From Ahaetulla prasina (taxonomy: Eukaryota > Chordata > Lepidosauria > Squamata > Colubridae): 64,000 nt of DNA. Of the stretch, positions 1-10,938 are shown piece by piece. The notes under the pieces are model-generated. The model was not told the origin of the DNA, did no database searches, and worked only from the letters and a program-made list of their open reading frames with translations. The position numbers and the translations under genes were made by a program. The stretch covers positions 189,667,436-189,731,435 of the forward strand of contig NC_080539.1 in the NCBI RefSeq assembly GCF_028640845.1, read 5' to 3'. Positions within the stretch are counted from its first letter, which is position 1. Every line of letters begins with the position of its first letter.

Positions 1-1
1 G

Positions 2-838
2 TCGTCTCAAGGACTTAGTTCTGGGTTCCATCCAGAGACCAATGGGGCGGCTGAAAATTTAAACTCGATGGTGGAACAATACATACGATGTTATGTAAAT
101 TACCAACAAGAAAACTGGTCAGATTTATTACCATTTGCAGAGGTCGCATATAATAATGCTGTACACAGCAGCACGGGGTTAACCCCTTTTCAAGTAACCA
201 CCGACATGGACTTCGTTCCAATGCCTGAACTCCCCGTGCAACCCCCCACTTCTGTTTCCCTAATGAACTGGATGAATTCGTTGAAAAAAGGTTGGGAAAA
301 TACAAAAAAGGCCTTAGCTGTGACAGCTCCAAATTACAAAGCCCAAGCTGATAAACACCGTTCCTTTCAACCCCCTTTTCGCATTGGAGATAAAGTCTTT
401 TTATCTACTAAGTATCTGAGGTTAAGAATACCCAGCAGAAAATTCGGTCCCAAATTTTTGGGTCCTTTCCCCATTGTAAAAATTATTAATCCCGTTACCG
501 TCCAACTCAAGCTCCCTCGAATGTTGGGGAAAATACACCCGGTATTCCATACCAGCTTATTAAAACCTGCTAGACAGTCTGGTCTGAGACCTCAACCTGC
601 CACTCCCCCACCACCCTTGATAATCCAAGGTGAAACCCACTATGAAATCAAGAAAATCCTTGACTCTAGATTATACAGAGGTCAATTACAATATTTAGTC
701 CACTGGAAGGGATATCCATTATCTGAATCAACTTGGGTCAAAAGTTGGAAAGTAAATGCGGACAATTTGATTAAACAATTTCACGACACTTTCCCTGACA
801 AACCTAAAAAACCTCTTGGAGGGGGGAGAGGGGGGTAG
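2..838 (+). CDS. Gypsy-type (chromovirus) integrase C-terminal half with chromodomain, 5' truncated by window edge
   Basis: The open frame enters from the left edge and runs to a stop at 838. The first residues (GFHPETNGAAEN, close to the family HPETNGQ motif) are the end of an integrase catalytic core. They are followed by the conserved WSDLLPFAEVAYN block and a GDKVFLSTKYLR C-terminal segment. A chromodomain follows near the end (HYEIKKILDSR, LVHWKGYP, STWV). This order is that of the 3' end of pol in vertebrate Gypsy chromodomain retrotransposons. Integrase inserts the cDNA, and the chromodomain is thought to bias target choice towards modified chromatin. There is no in-frame stop in 278 codons, so the copy looks fairly young. 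A G-rich tract and an LTR-like start follow at 914-926. The upstream part lies outside the window. Confidence 0.9.
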   Translation, partial: SSQGLSSGFHPETNGAAENLNSMVEQYIRCYVNYQQENWSDLLPFAEVAYNNAVHSSTGLTPFQVTTDMDFVPMPELPVQPPTSVSLMNWMNSLKKGWENTKKALAVTAPNYKAQADKHRSFQPPFRIGDKVFLSTKYLRLRIPSRKFGPKFLGPFPIVKIINPVTVQLKLPRMLGKIHPVFHTSLLKPARQSGLRPQPATPPPPLIIQGETHYEIKKILDSRLYRGQLQYLVHWKGYPLSESTWVKSWKVNADNLIKQFHDTFPDKPKKPLGGGRGG

Positions 839-925
839 AAGGGAAGTGTGGACCACTGACACTCTTTTTTATTAACTCTTTGTTTTCTTTCCTAGGATAT
901 AGCTTCTTTTCCAAGGGGGGACGCC

Positions 926-1420
926 TGTCAGGCCTGGAAACCATACTAGACTTTAAGGTTCCAGACGCTGCCACATTTTTCCCCTGAGGGGAAGAAGGGG
1001 GGTTGAGGGGTATGATAACATTCTTCAAGCGGTCAAGGTCGGATGGTGTTCACATCTGCAGGAAGAGTGGCGAGAAGATATTCGAATGAACTGGGAGAAC
1101 GTGGGACCATGTGACCATCAAAGGGGTCAGGAGGGTGGGACTCTTGGGGTTTGTATAACTGGGAAAAGAATCCGGAAGTTCAGTTTTGGAATTTCACTCA
1201 TCGTGTGCCAGTTTCCTCATGCTAGTAAAGAACTCAGAAGACAATGGCTTCTGAGTTTTTTTTATGCAGAAGAGGTTTTTCTGGAACCTTGACATTGAGT
1301 ACTTTTCATGGAACTTCTGAACCAGTTGATCAGCATTGGCTTTCCAGCTTTTTACCCAGGTGGCTGGGTAAAGAAAAAGAAATAAATGAGTATAATATAG
1401 GGCTAACTAGAATGGCTACA
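926..1420 (+). repeat. 3' LTR of the Gypsy element (end not resolved)
   Basis: A polypurine tract (914-920) precedes TGTCAGGC at 926. This is the same start as the LTR ends of the Gypsy copy at 43823-47648 (TGTCAG). An AATAAA lies near 1380. I could not fix the 3' border; it is probably between 1380 and 1440. Confidence 0.6.
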
Positions 1421-1487
1421 TATATGTCAATTTTCGGGTTTGACGGGGCACCTGTGGTGGCCAAGTCCCTCCCTCTCATTATAATCT

Positions 1488-1539
1488 CCTTCCTTCCTTC
1501 CTTCCTTCCTTCCTTCCTTCCTTCCTTCCTTCCTTCCTT
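1488..1539. repeat. (TTCC)n microsatellite, followed by a T/C-rich tract to about 1730
   Basis: About 13 near-perfect TTCC units, followed by roughly 190 bases of irregular C/T-rich sequence with a homopolymer T run. Open frames here are artefacts of low complexity. Confidence 0.95.
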
Positions 1540-1734
1540 TTCTTCTTTTTCTTTCCCTCTTCATTGTCCTTTGTTCGTCTTTCCCCCTTTACTTCTTTTT
1601 TCTTCCTTGCTCTCATCCCATCTTCCCCCCCCCTTTTTTTTTTTGGTCTTTCCTCTTTCCCTTTCTACTTTCCTGTCCCTTCTTGGATGCTCAAATGCAA
1701 AAGGGGAAACATTTCTCCTTTTGTTTTGTTTTTA

Positions 1735-2066
1735 GTTTGTTTTGCTAGCCTTCTACCAGTGAAAACGGAGCTGGGGGGGGCACACGCAGCCCCCCCGAGG
1801 TCTGTTTTCACTTGCAGAGGGTTTGCAAAATGAACTAAAAACAAAACAACAAAACAAAACAAAAATAAAACTCCGTTTTTCCTGCCAGAGGTCTGCAGGA
1901 GACCAGAGGCCAAAAATGGAATCTGGGAGAGCCATGTAAAGACCTCCTGAGCTCTGTTTTTGCTGACAGAGGCACCACAGCCCAGTCCTTTGTTTTTTGC
2001 AGGGTGGCCCTGCGGGCCAGATCTAAGCACCCCAGAGGCCGCCCTGAGTTTGACACCCCTGCTCTA
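1735..2066 (-). mobile_element. hAT-type nonautonomous DNA transposon fragment
   Basis: The right end read on the minus strand is CAGGGGTGTCAAACTC, a typical terminal inverted repeat of hAT (Charlie-like) MITEs. The inside carries two spaced copies of a 'gtgaaaac(g/a)gagct' style unit, also seen at 53590-53700. The left terminus was not found, so the element is probably truncated or rearranged. Confidence 0.55.
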
Positions 2067-3463
2067 GTAGTTCACATAATTTACATTTAATACATCTATA
2101 TTTGGATATTCTTTGGGAACATACATGGAACATACATTGCGTACCACAATAGTATCAGTCAGCTGTTCCATGAGTTTGTTTCTTTTTGCTGGTCTTTTAA
2201 GGGTAAAATGTTTTGTATCTTTCTTTCTTTTTCTATCCTTTTTTCTGCCTTTTTGTGCTTGTTTTTATACCTTATTTATTTAACTTGCTTACTATTATGT
2301 TAGTTTTATTTATTCCTTTCTTCCCTATATTTTAAAAACATTTTTGAGCTCTATTTATCTTATTTAAGATTTGCCTTATTTGATTGATCTTTATTAATCC
2401 TATTCTTCATTGATTTCTGATTTTCCACTCTTGTCCTTATTATTTGTCTATTTATCTTTTATTTTCTGTCCTGTATTTATTTTTATTCTCTACTGGGGTC
2501 TTCCCTTTCTGCCTATTGGAACCTCAGGCATAATTTATTGCCTTCACTTCTGTCATTCGCTGCTCTGGCCTCTTGTCATTTTCTCTGCCAGCTCCCATCT
2601 GTCCTTCGGTGCTCGAAACTTTTCAGCCTCATCCCTGCTCTGGTCAGCTCTCTCGGCCTACCATGCAGCTTTCCAGTCAGCTCAACTCCGCTCTCTGGTC
2701 TGCTTTTCTCAGCCTGCTACACAGCTCCACTGACTCTTTCCCTGTTGCTCTCTGCACTGCTCTCAGGCTCTATCTCACTGTGCTGCTCCATGCTGCTGCT
2801 GGCTCTCTCTTCTCCCTGTTGCATGGCCAGTGCTTTTTGCTCTGCAGCGACATGGCTCCCATTTGCTTGTCTGTTGCATTGGGATGCTGCTTCCACCACC
2901 AAACAGGACCCTCTGGATGGTCCCCAGTAAGCTCATCTCTCCTCTCTTCTCTTCTCTTCTCTTCTCTTCTCTTCTCTTCCTCCCTGCTCTACTCTCTCAC
3001 TGGCTCAATGGTCCACAGCAACTTGGCCTCTTCTTTCTTCTCCTTCTCCCTGTTCCACTCTCTCATCAGACACCACTTTGTTCTATGCCGGTCATTGCAC
3101 TGCCTTGGTCTGCTGGCCTCTCTGCCCCACAGCTGATTTCCCTCCCTGCTCTACAGCTGGCCCCACTCGCTCACTGGCTCACCTCTTTATTCTCCACTGG
3201 TTGGTTTTGCTGCCCACAGTCGATTTGTCTCTCTGCTCATCTCACTTCAATGAGCCTCTGGTCACTTGGGTAGGCCTCTTGTCCACAGTTGGGCTTCTAT
3301 CAGGCCTCTTGGGAGCAGATGGGCTTCTTTCTCTCTCTTAATTTCCCCAATCTTCCTCTCCTTTTCCTTTCTCTAGTTTTTTTTCTTTTTCTATGACTTA
3401 CCTTTCCACCTCTCCTCCTACAGTTTTCTCTTGGTTTGGTTGCAACTGTTCTCCCTGTGATAT
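2067..3463. repeat. AT-rich then degenerate pyrimidine-rich (CTG/CTC) repeat DNA, including (CTCTT)n at 2941-2979
   Basis: 2067-2410 is AT-rich with nothing recognisable. 2500-3350 is a degenerate run of CTCTGC/CCTCTC-like units, long open in all three forward frames, as expected of skewed repeat DNA. A clean (CTCTT)n sits at 2941-2979. No gene supported. Confidence 0.7.
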
Positions 3464-4068
3464 AACAACACTTCCTCGACTTCTGGTGGCGCCACTTTCC
3501 TCGCTGGGTGCCTTATCAAGGCGCTCCACACTGAAATCTTGTAAAAGCCGATGAAACAGTGAAAATCAGCTGTTTGCCGGCTTCAACTTCTCTCCCTGGG
3601 AGAAAGGGAGAGGATAGAGCAGTGGGAGAGTGGTAGATCTCTCCAGGGGCTTGGCTTTGTTAAGCAGAGCCCCAGAGGGTTGAGTCCCACTGAAACCCTG
3701 CCGAGCTCCGAACTTCAGCGCGCTCCTGCACATGCAGGAAAAGAAGAAAGTGTCCATCTCTGCCCAATTGATTTTTTCTGTGGATTTCTACATGCAGACG
3801 GAATAAACGCGAGTGAATAATTATTGGATCGCAAGTATTTTTGACTTCCTGACTTCTACCCTTTAAAAAGTGAAAAAAAATTTTTTTTGCCTTAACTGAC
3901 TGTTTAAAATGGCATCTGAGAGGAAGTGAAAGTGAAGTGAAGTGAAAGTGGAAGCTGGCTGTGTAACTAAGAAACGTTATTTGTGGATTGCAACAAATTG
4001 AGTTCTCCTATACTTAAAGGAGAAAAGAAAAGTTTTAAACTTACATTTTGTGACTTTTAAAAACTGAA

Positions 4069-4710
4069 ATGGCTACAAAACCACCTAAGACTGCTGGCAG
4101 AAGGGGATCTAAAGTAGCTTTGGAAGATATGCTTAAAGAGCAAGGGAAAATGTTTGAAGAGAGGTTTAAGGAGTTGATGGAAAATAATGAGAAGATAAGA
4201 GAAGAAATCAAAGAGAATAATAAAAAAATAAGAGAAGATATTTTGATGGCTTTTCAAGGTTTGGCAAAAAGACTGGAGGGGTTGGAGGAGGAGGTGCAAG
4301 AAATTGCCCAGTCAAACCAGCAATTAGAAAATAAAATGGGAGGAATGCAAACAAAATTGGACAAAAATGAAGATCAAGTGGTGGTGATGCAATATAGGAT
4401 GGTGGAAGGAGCACTGAGAATTAAGGGTTTACAAGAGGAAAAAGGTGAAGATTTTTTAAAAAATTATCAGAAGCCTTGGCTGAATTTATTGAATTTGATC
4501 CACAAGAGGTTGCTAATCAAATTGATAAAAATACAGAATTAATTCCTGGATTGCTAGGCAGAAGAAACTCCCTAGAGACATTGTGGTTTACTTTATGAAA
4601 AGAACAATGAGAAACCAGATTTTGCAAATTGCATATCAGAAAAAGTTGAAAATAGGAGATCAGGAGTTGAACGTTTTAAAAGAGATTCCTCCCATGATGC
4701 TAAGGGACAA
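4069..4710 (+). pseudogene. L1 ORF1 (RNA-binding protein) remnant
   Basis: It starts ATGGCTACAAAACC and encodes a basic head followed by a long heptad-like coiled coil (Glu/Lys/Ile-rich, e.g. ERFKELMENNEKIREE). It then enters the RRM region (VVMQYRMVEGALRIKGLQ). A frameshift near 4450 ends the frame at 4542. The downstream RRM/CTD coding (LGRRNSL, EIPPMMLR) continues in other frames to about 4708, where the internal deletion begins. ORF1p normally coats L1 RNA as a trimer; this copy cannot. Confidence 0.85.
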
Positions 4711-4839
4711 TTATTTCTGATTGCATTGGGGGAGGTTAGGATTTGATGAGAAATGCAGGAGTATAATTGAGTTAGGAGGAAATTTTTTTAGCATATGTTT
4801 TTTTTATTTTTAACTATACCTTGTGTTTGTTCTGGGAAG

Positions 4840-4912
4840 TCGGGGGAGGGAGGGGGGAGGGGCGTTTTTGAAGGGAGGGGGGAAGGGGGGAGGGGGAGGG
4901 GGGAAAGGGGGG
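4840..4912 (+). other. G-rich tract of the L1 3'UTR (quadruplex-capable)
   Basis: Several runs of 4-6 G separated by single A or short spacers, just upstream of the A-rich tail. The same element is present in the other L1 3'UTRs (43243-43290 and 56407-56445 plus strand; 34628-34700 minus strand). Confidence 0.7.
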
Positions 4913-4965
4913 AAGCTTTTTTTTTGTAAAAACTTTTTCAATTAAAAAAACAACAACACTTCCTC

Positions 4966-5980
4966 CATTGCCACCATCTTAGAACTTGGAATTTTTACCT
5001 CTATTTTCTTTAGCAGCACAGTCTTGAAATTTAGAGTGGGATTTTCAATTATTTCTGCAATTATTTTTATATTAATAAAATATAAAATAATAAAAATGAA
5101 ATACATCTGTTAAAAAGTGAATAAGTAAGGAAGCCTAAAGAATATCAGATTTCTGACACCAGTTCAAATTAAAAAGCATCTCACTAGAGATTCAGACAAA
5201 ATGTAAAGCTGAAATCTATGTGTTTTAGAATGCTATGAGCTTCATGTTTTTTTTATTCAACAAACAAGACAATGCAACATAAAAATGAAATAGATCAAGA
5301 AGGAAACAGAGTGGAGAGTTGGACTCAATGGACCAGTCCAACTCAGTTTATACATGTTAAACAATATAGATACTAAACCTGTGCAAAATTCATTGAAAAA
5401 ATGTGCTGCTGAGTGTTCTCATTTCTTCAAAAATTATTTGAAGTGGGATTAAAAAAATATTCATAATTTGTGTTCATTGCTTGTATTTATATTGTGGTAT
5501 GTTTTGATTTAGTTGCTGCTATGGATATTTTTGCATTTTCACTGGAAACAATATAATATTACAGGCTGGAAACATAAGGAATATGATAAACAAAGAGAAA
5601 TAGGAAAAAGTGCAACCGAATCAAAGGACAGTTGCAGCCTCCTTTTTTCCTGCCATCAATCTTTTACCATGGAAGAAAGAAACAGTGGAAGTTTAATGGC
5701 AGAAGTGACAATTGAATTAAAGCCATCAGAGAATGTCAAATTCCCTAAATAGTTGTATGGTTTCCAACCCATCAGTTCTCAGATTTCCTGAAAGAAGGCT
5801 AAGCAATTAGTAAGCAATATAATGATTTGGTGACATAATTTATTTAATAGAAAATGGAAAATAAGTTAGAGAAATAATTCTGAAAAGTAAACATTTGTTT
5901 ACACAAGACACAACACAAAACAAAACTACATATTACATTGCATTTGTGATATGTAGTTGACTAGAATATCATCTATTGCA
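4966..5980. other. AT-rich unique sequence, nothing recognised
   Basis: No convincing coding, repeat or RNA signal. The 79-codon frame at 5513-5752 has no recognisable motif. Confidence 0.5.
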
Positions 5981-5984
5981 ATAT

Positions 5985-6300
5985 CCTTCCTATAAAAGAC
6001 TACTTCAGCTTCAATCGCAATATTACAAGAGCAAAAAATAGATTCAAGCTAAATGTCAACCGCTTCAAACTTGATTGCAGAAAATATGACTTCTGTAACA
6101 CAGTTGTTAATGCTTGGAACTCATTACCTGACTCCATAGTCTCTACTCAAAATCCCAAAATCTTCAACCAAAAGCTGTCTACTATTGACCTCACTCCATT
6201 CCTGAGAGGACTATAAGGGGCGTGCATAAGAGCACAAAAGTGCCTACCGTTCCTGTCCTATTGTTCCCTTCATTATACCCAATTAATATAGTTGATGCAT
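5985..6300 (+). mobile_element. 3' end of a Jockey-superfamily (CR1/L2/Rex-like) LINE, 5' truncated
   Basis: Encodes the RT C-terminal tail (RFKLNVNRFKLDCRKYDF, NSLPDSIVS, TPFLRGL, stop near 6214). It is followed by the 3'UTR start GGGGCGTGCATAAGAGCAC. The same tail occurs at 7931-8590 and 29900-30260, defining one family in this window. An (AT)n run follows at 6309-6335. Confidence 0.8.
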
Positions 6301-6302
6301 AA

Positions 6303-6308
<6 letters not shown>

Positions 6309-6335
<27 letters not shown>
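6309..6335. repeat. (AT)n microsatellite
   Basis: Perfect AT dinucleotide run at the 3' side of the LINE tail. Confidence 0.95.
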
Positions 6336-6556
6336 GTTTCTTCAAGATATGCTGTTTTATCTATGACATTTGTTTGTGTATACTGCTGTGACAAAAAGAA
6401 ATTAAAAAAAAAAGAATATTGTAGTCAATGCCTTCCTGCTTCCATTTTCCTTTCATCTTTTTTTTTACTAGGAATTTACTAGCAATGAAGTGTTTAGAAG
6501 TGTGCTTCTCACAACTGAAATGCTTCTTTGGATGGAGACTTTCTCATAGAACAATA

Positions 6557-6691
6557 CCATGTTTCCCCGAAAATAAGACCCTGTCTTATATTTTTTTGAA
6601 CCCTGAAATAAGCACTTGGCCTTATTGCCATGCCCTCAAAAGCCCAATTGGGCTTATTATCAGGGGATGTCTTATTTTGGGGAAAACAGGG
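6557..6691. mobile_element. Short TA-flanked MITE (CCCCGAAAATAAGAC family)
   Basis: About 135 bp. The terminal inverted repeats are CC-TGTTTCCCCGAAAATAAGAC at the left and its near complement at the right. TA dinucleotides at 6555-6556 and 6692-6693 give the target duplication. No coding capacity. This type is common in sauropsid genomes. Confidence 0.75.
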
Positions 6692-6747
6692 TATGCATTT
6701 AGAACAAATACCTGTTCACCAGTCATTAAGTCATTAATACACTATGA

Positions 6748-7124
6748 CCGTGATGGAAAACCTATGGCATGCGTGCCACAAGTGGCATGCAGCACCCTCT
6801 CTGTGGGCACGTGAGCCGTCACCCCAGTTTAGCTCTGCCGCACATGCATGCGCACCTCTCACTGACCAACTGGTCGTCAGGTCTCTCCCATGCAAGTGGG
6901 GTGTGTGTAGGGGCCCCAAGTGCGCATGTGGGGGTGGGGGTGGGGCTTTGCACACATGCACAAGGAAGAGGGGCATCTGGGGGCGCATGCGCATGTGTGG
7001 GGGTAGGGTACATGCGGGAGGCTGCTCACACATTGTATTTGGAGGATTCAGGCGCGCATGTCCACATGCACGTGCACACGCATGCTTTTTGAGCACTCAG
7101 TCCAGAAAAGGTTAGCCATCACTG
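6748..7124. mobile_element. Complete hAT MITE with perfect 8 bp TSD
   Basis: The termini are CCGTGATGG at the left and CCATCACTG at the right. They are flanked by identical 8-mers cactatga (6740-6747 and 7125-7132), the hAT signature. The interior is GC- and CpG-rich with GTGCATGC-like units, which explains the long spurious frames on both strands. Confidence 0.92.
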
Positions 7125-7194
7125 CACTATGATATTGGAAATATGCCAAAGTTTCAATATCATCTGCTAAATGTCTTTAGCTTAGCTCTGGTTT

Positions 7195-7333
7195 TATTTA
7201 ACTCTTAACAAAATAACAGAACAGAATAACAGAGTCGGAAGAGACCTTGGAGGATTTCTGGTCCAACTGCTTGCTTAAGCAGAAAACATTATATCATTTC
7301 AGATAAATATGTTCTTTAAAATGTGTTTAACAT
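7195..7333 (-). mobile_element. CR1 LINE 3' end (right part continues at 7711-7895)
   Basis: Carries the CR1 3' signature on the minus strand: the block 'agagtcggaagagaccttggagg' (read on plus) beside ACAGAATA-type 8-mer repeats. The sequence resumes at 7711 (caacttctggaggaagg) after a hAT insertion. 3' UTR only; no coding sequence retained. Confidence 0.75.
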
Positions 7334-7710
7334 CAGGGGTGAAATCCAGGAGGTTCTGACAGGTTCTAGAGAACTGGTAGCGGACATTTTGAGCAGTTCT
7401 GAGAACCGGTAGCGGAAATTTTGAGTAGTTCTGAGAACTGGCAAATACCACCTCTGGCTGGCCCTAGAGTGGGGTGGGAATGGAGATTTTGCAATATCCT
7501 TCCCCCAGGAGTGGGGAGAGAATGGAGATTTTGCAGTATCCTTCCCCTGGGGTGGGGTGGGAATGGAGATTTTGCAGTATCCTAACCCTGGAGTGGGGTG
7601 GAAATGGAGATTTTGCAGTATCCTTCCCCTGCAATGCCCACTAATCCACACCACACCCACCAAGCCACGCCTAAAGAACTGGTAGTAAAAATATTTGGAT
7701 TTCACCACTG
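7334..7710. mobile_element. hAT MITE (CAGGGGTGAAATCC family) inserted in CR1
   Basis: The ends CAGGGGTGAAATCCA and TGGATTTCACCACTG are inverted repeats. The interior has three to four tandem units containing gagtggggtgggaatggaga. A fragment of the same family lies at 52905-52994. The 8 bp target duplication is not clear. Confidence 0.8.
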
Positions 7711-7895
7711 GTAACACCAACAACTTCTGGAGGAAGGTCCTTTTACTAATTGCTTTAACTGTCAGGAAACATTCACTTAGTTCTAGTGAATGTTTTCTCT
7801 CCTTGATTAGTTTCCATCCATTGCTTCTTGTTCTGCCTTCAGAATAGGCTGACTCCTCTTCTTTGTGGCAGCCCCTCGTCCTTCTTTTTGTTAAA
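7711..7895 (-). mobile_element. CR1 LINE 3'UTR, continuation after hAT insertion
   Basis: Matches in order and spacing the CR1 stretch at 10070-10210 (acttctgg, ttctccttgattagtttccatcc, ctcttctttgtg). Confidence 0.7.
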
Positions 7896-7930
7896 AAAAT
7901 AATTTTAATTTTAATTTTTTAATTTTTATT

Positions 7931-8590
7931 TTGGCAAGAAGTCAACCAGCCTCCAGGCATATTACACATTACATTACACTATTAAACAGAGCATATAAAA
8001 TATTTGCTAGACCAATTCTTGAATACAGCTCGCCTGTCTGGAACCCACACCTCATTTATGACATTAATACAATTGAGCGTGTCCAGAAATATTTTACAAG
8101 GAGAGTTCTCCACTCCTCTGATTACAACAAAATACTTTATGCCACCAGACTTGAAATACTGGGTTTAGAAAATTTAGAACTCCGCCGCCTTCGACATGAC
8201 CTGAATTTAACTCATAGAATCATCTGTTACAATAGATTTAAGCTTAATGTGAACCGCTCCAATCTTGATTGCAGAAAATATGACTTCAGTGATAGAGTTG
8301 TTAATGTCTGGAATGCACTACCTGACTCTGTGGTCTCTTCCCAAAATCCCCAAAGTTTTAACCCAAAACTATCTACTATTGACCTTACCCCATTCCTAAG
8401 AGGTCTGTAAGGGGCGTGCATAAGAGCACCAGCGTGCCTACTGTTCCTGTCCCAATGTCCCCTTTGATTGTATCCAATTCATATAATTATTTTATATTTA
8501 TGCTTATATATATGCTTATATATTGTATAGTTATTTCATGCTTATGCTTATATATACTGTTGTGACAAATAAATAAATAAATAAATATGC
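7931..8590 (+). mobile_element. Jockey-superfamily LINE 3' fragment, same family as 5985-6300
   Basis: Open frame to 8410 encoding the RT C-terminal region (YKIFARPILEYSSPVWNPH, then ERVQKYFTRRVL, then DCRKYDFSDRVVNVWNALPD and TPFLRGL). The 3'UTR follows (GGGGCGTGCATAAGAGCAC) and an (AAAT)n tail at 8566-8587. 5' truncated as usual for target-primed reverse transcription. Confidence 0.85.
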
Positions 8591-8599
8591 ATTAAAAAC

Positions 8600-9930
8600 A
8601 TATATATCTCTGAATGGTTGATCAAATCTTAGGAAAACATATAAGGCAGTGCAATAGAAGTTGTTTTAATGATAACAGAAAATAATTCTGAAATTAAACA
8701 AAATGTCTAGCAGTATTTCCCTGCTATTTACTAAACATCTTTTAAATATGCACCTGCTAACAATGTTTGGAACAGGAATAGCACTGATTCTTTCATGACA
8801 AGATGTTATTTGAAACAAAATACACGGTATAAGAAGTAACTTTAAAAGGTTTGGAAACAACCTCTTTTTATTCAAAATTTTATGCACCCTGACAACAGTG
8901 CCCATAGCAACGCTCATTGCACAAGTAAGACATCAACACTAGCAGCTGTTCCTCTCTTAAAGAACTGGAGAAGCCAACTAAATCAATAGTGCATAGCTGT
9001 GTAAGCTGCACATCCTCTCCAAAGAACCACATGCATATCTATGGCAAATATACAGTCCAGCTGAAATCTGAGACTTTTTGTCCAACCCTATTTATAGATC
9101 GCAGATCTGTAAAACCTTTCTATGCAAAGATTTTGCATTCCTATGCAAGTAAATTAGTGGGGGTGAAGATTGAATAGTGAATGGTTTTTTTTCTTCTCCT
9201 AAAAAGAAATAACATTGTGAAGTAGAAATAATATCCATTATGGTTTACAAATATTATTCAAATTGTTTTAAAATATATGCACACACTCAAACATAAAGAA
9301 AGTCATCAAGAAGTCCAGATGCAGTAGAATCTGAATGGTATGTAGCTGACAGAGCCTGCTGTGCCGCCAGTGGTGACTGCTGCAACAGAGGGCAAGGGAA
9401 TAAATAGTAATTGAAATCAGGGATAACAACAAATAAAGCTAACAATAGATCAAGTAACTCAAGATGAAGGCAGACTATGTTCTCTGTTGACTCAAAGTGC
9501 AAGAAAGCAAATAAGAGGTTTGTATCACAAGAAGGCAGAGATTGAATGAATGTTGGAGGAAAAATATTAATAATGGTGAAAAGGAGCTTTACCCAGAGAG
9601 ATGGAGTTTAAGCTAAGACTGCCATTTGGATTATTGCATTCAATAGCCTAAATTTCCATTCCTACTTAAGAATAGCAGAATTTTTTTTAAAAAAAGGATT
9701 GAACCAATCTCTCTTCAAATAATGTTTCAAGTGACAAGTCTCATGGATTATGAGTAAAGGAAAAATGGTGCATATTGGAATATTTATAAGCTTGCCTCTC
9801 TTCCAATCCCCATGCCAGACATTCAGGCCCTGCAGGCAAATTCTAGCAGGCAATGGAATAGAGGGAGGGATGACTCCAGGCTAACTTTGTTTTTCTGTTT
9901 GTCTTTTTCACAAACTATCAGCAGGAAAAT
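8600..9930. other. Unique AT-rich DNA, nothing recognised
   Basis: No motif-bearing frames, no clear repeats. Confidence 0.5.
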
Positions 9931-9934
9931 CTAT

Positions 9935-10246
9935 AACAGAATAACAGAGTTGGAAGGACCCTTCTAATCCAACCCTCTATTGAAGCAGGACACTCTATAT
10001 CACCCGGGACAAATGGTTGTTGATGACAAGTACTTCTTAAAAACCATCATTGATGGAGCACCCACAACTTCTGGAAGCAATCTTTTCCACTGTAAGGAAT
10101 TTTCTCCTTAGTTCTAGGTTGGATCTCTCTTTGATTAGTTTAGTTTCCATCCATTACTGCTTTGGAGAATAATTGATTCCCTCTTCTTTGTGACAGACCT
10201 TTAAATATTGGGTGTCACCCCTAATTCTTCTCTTCATTATACTAGA
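9935..10246 (-). mobile_element. CR1 LINE 3' part (left of hAT insertion)
   Basis: Same CR1 3' signature as at 7195 (cagaataacagagttggaagg) followed by the CR1 3'UTR. The element resumes at 10939. Confidence 0.8.
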
Positions 10247-10938
10247 ACAGTGTAACCTTTTTGCCATCGCGTCCAGGAGAGGGGGTTGCGTCCACGTGTG
10301 CCCACACCCATAATTCTATGCACCCACACCCGCACATGCGACCCTCCTCCTTCACCTGCTCCTGGCACGCGATGGCCCGGTAGGCCCGTTTTTCTTTCTC
10401 ACCTGGTTCCAGGGCCTCTCTAGGAGCCTGGGGAGGGCAAAAACAGCCTTCCCCACCCTCTGGAGGTCTTCTGGAGGCCGAAAACGATCTGTTTGACAAC
10501 TTCCGGTCCCACCGGAAGTTGTCAAATGGGCTGTTTCTGGCATTTGGAGGACCTCTGGGGGTGGAGGCCATTTTCGCCCTCCCCAGACTCCTGGAGACTG
10601 GGGACAGCAAAACACAGGCCTTCCGGTCCCACTCGAAGTTGTCAAATGGGCCACTTTCGGCTTCTGGAGGACCTCTGGGGAGGTGGGGAAGGCCGTTTTT
10701 ATCTCTACAGACTCCTAGAGAGGCATTGAGAGACAGGTGTGAGAAAAAAACTGGCCTTCCCCACCCCACCCCCAGGCCCTCCAGGCAGGAAACACCTGTT
10801 TCCCTACTTCTGGTGGGCCCAGAACTCCCGAAAATCAGCAGGCCAGTGTACACATGCATGCCAGAGCTGAGCTCACGTGCCCACTGATCTGGCTATGCGT
10901 GCCACCTGTGGCACATGTGCCATAGGTTCACCATCATG
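10247..10938. mobile_element. Long hAT nonautonomous element inserted in CR1
   Basis: The right terminus read on minus is CCATGATGGTGAACCTATGG, the same TIR class as 6748-7124. The left end is acagtgtaacc. The interior is a set of ~100 bp units with AACTTCCGGTCCCAC / GTGGGACCGGAAGTT palindromes and 'ctggaggacctctggg'. It is long and open in several frames because of the repeats, not because of coding. Flanks atactaga and gcattaga may be a decayed 8 bp TSD. Confidence 0.75.

Larger units (their letters stand above)
3478..4951 (+). mobile_element. Internally deleted L1 LINE with both ends and a 14 bp TSD
   Basis: The 5' end (gacttctggtggcgcc) matches the start of the L1 at 40159. The 3' end carries the G-rich tract and A-rich tail shared by other L1s here. 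Flanks are direct repeats of aacaacacttcctc (3464-3477 and 4952-4965), i.e. a target-site duplication. Between them lie a 5'UTR of about 590 bases, most of ORF1, and then at about 4708 an abrupt switch to the sequence that follows ORF2 in other copies. Essentially all of ORF2 is missing. Confidence 0.9.

Noticed and set aside
2410..3341. Overlapping 107-187 codon frames
   Set aside because: Pyrimidine-rich degenerate repeat, open in all three frames; Leu/Ser/Phe-rich translations without motifs.
10242..10887. Frames of 205 and 122 codons on opposite strands
   Set aside because: Internal GC-rich repeats of a hAT MITE; both strands open because of palindromic units.
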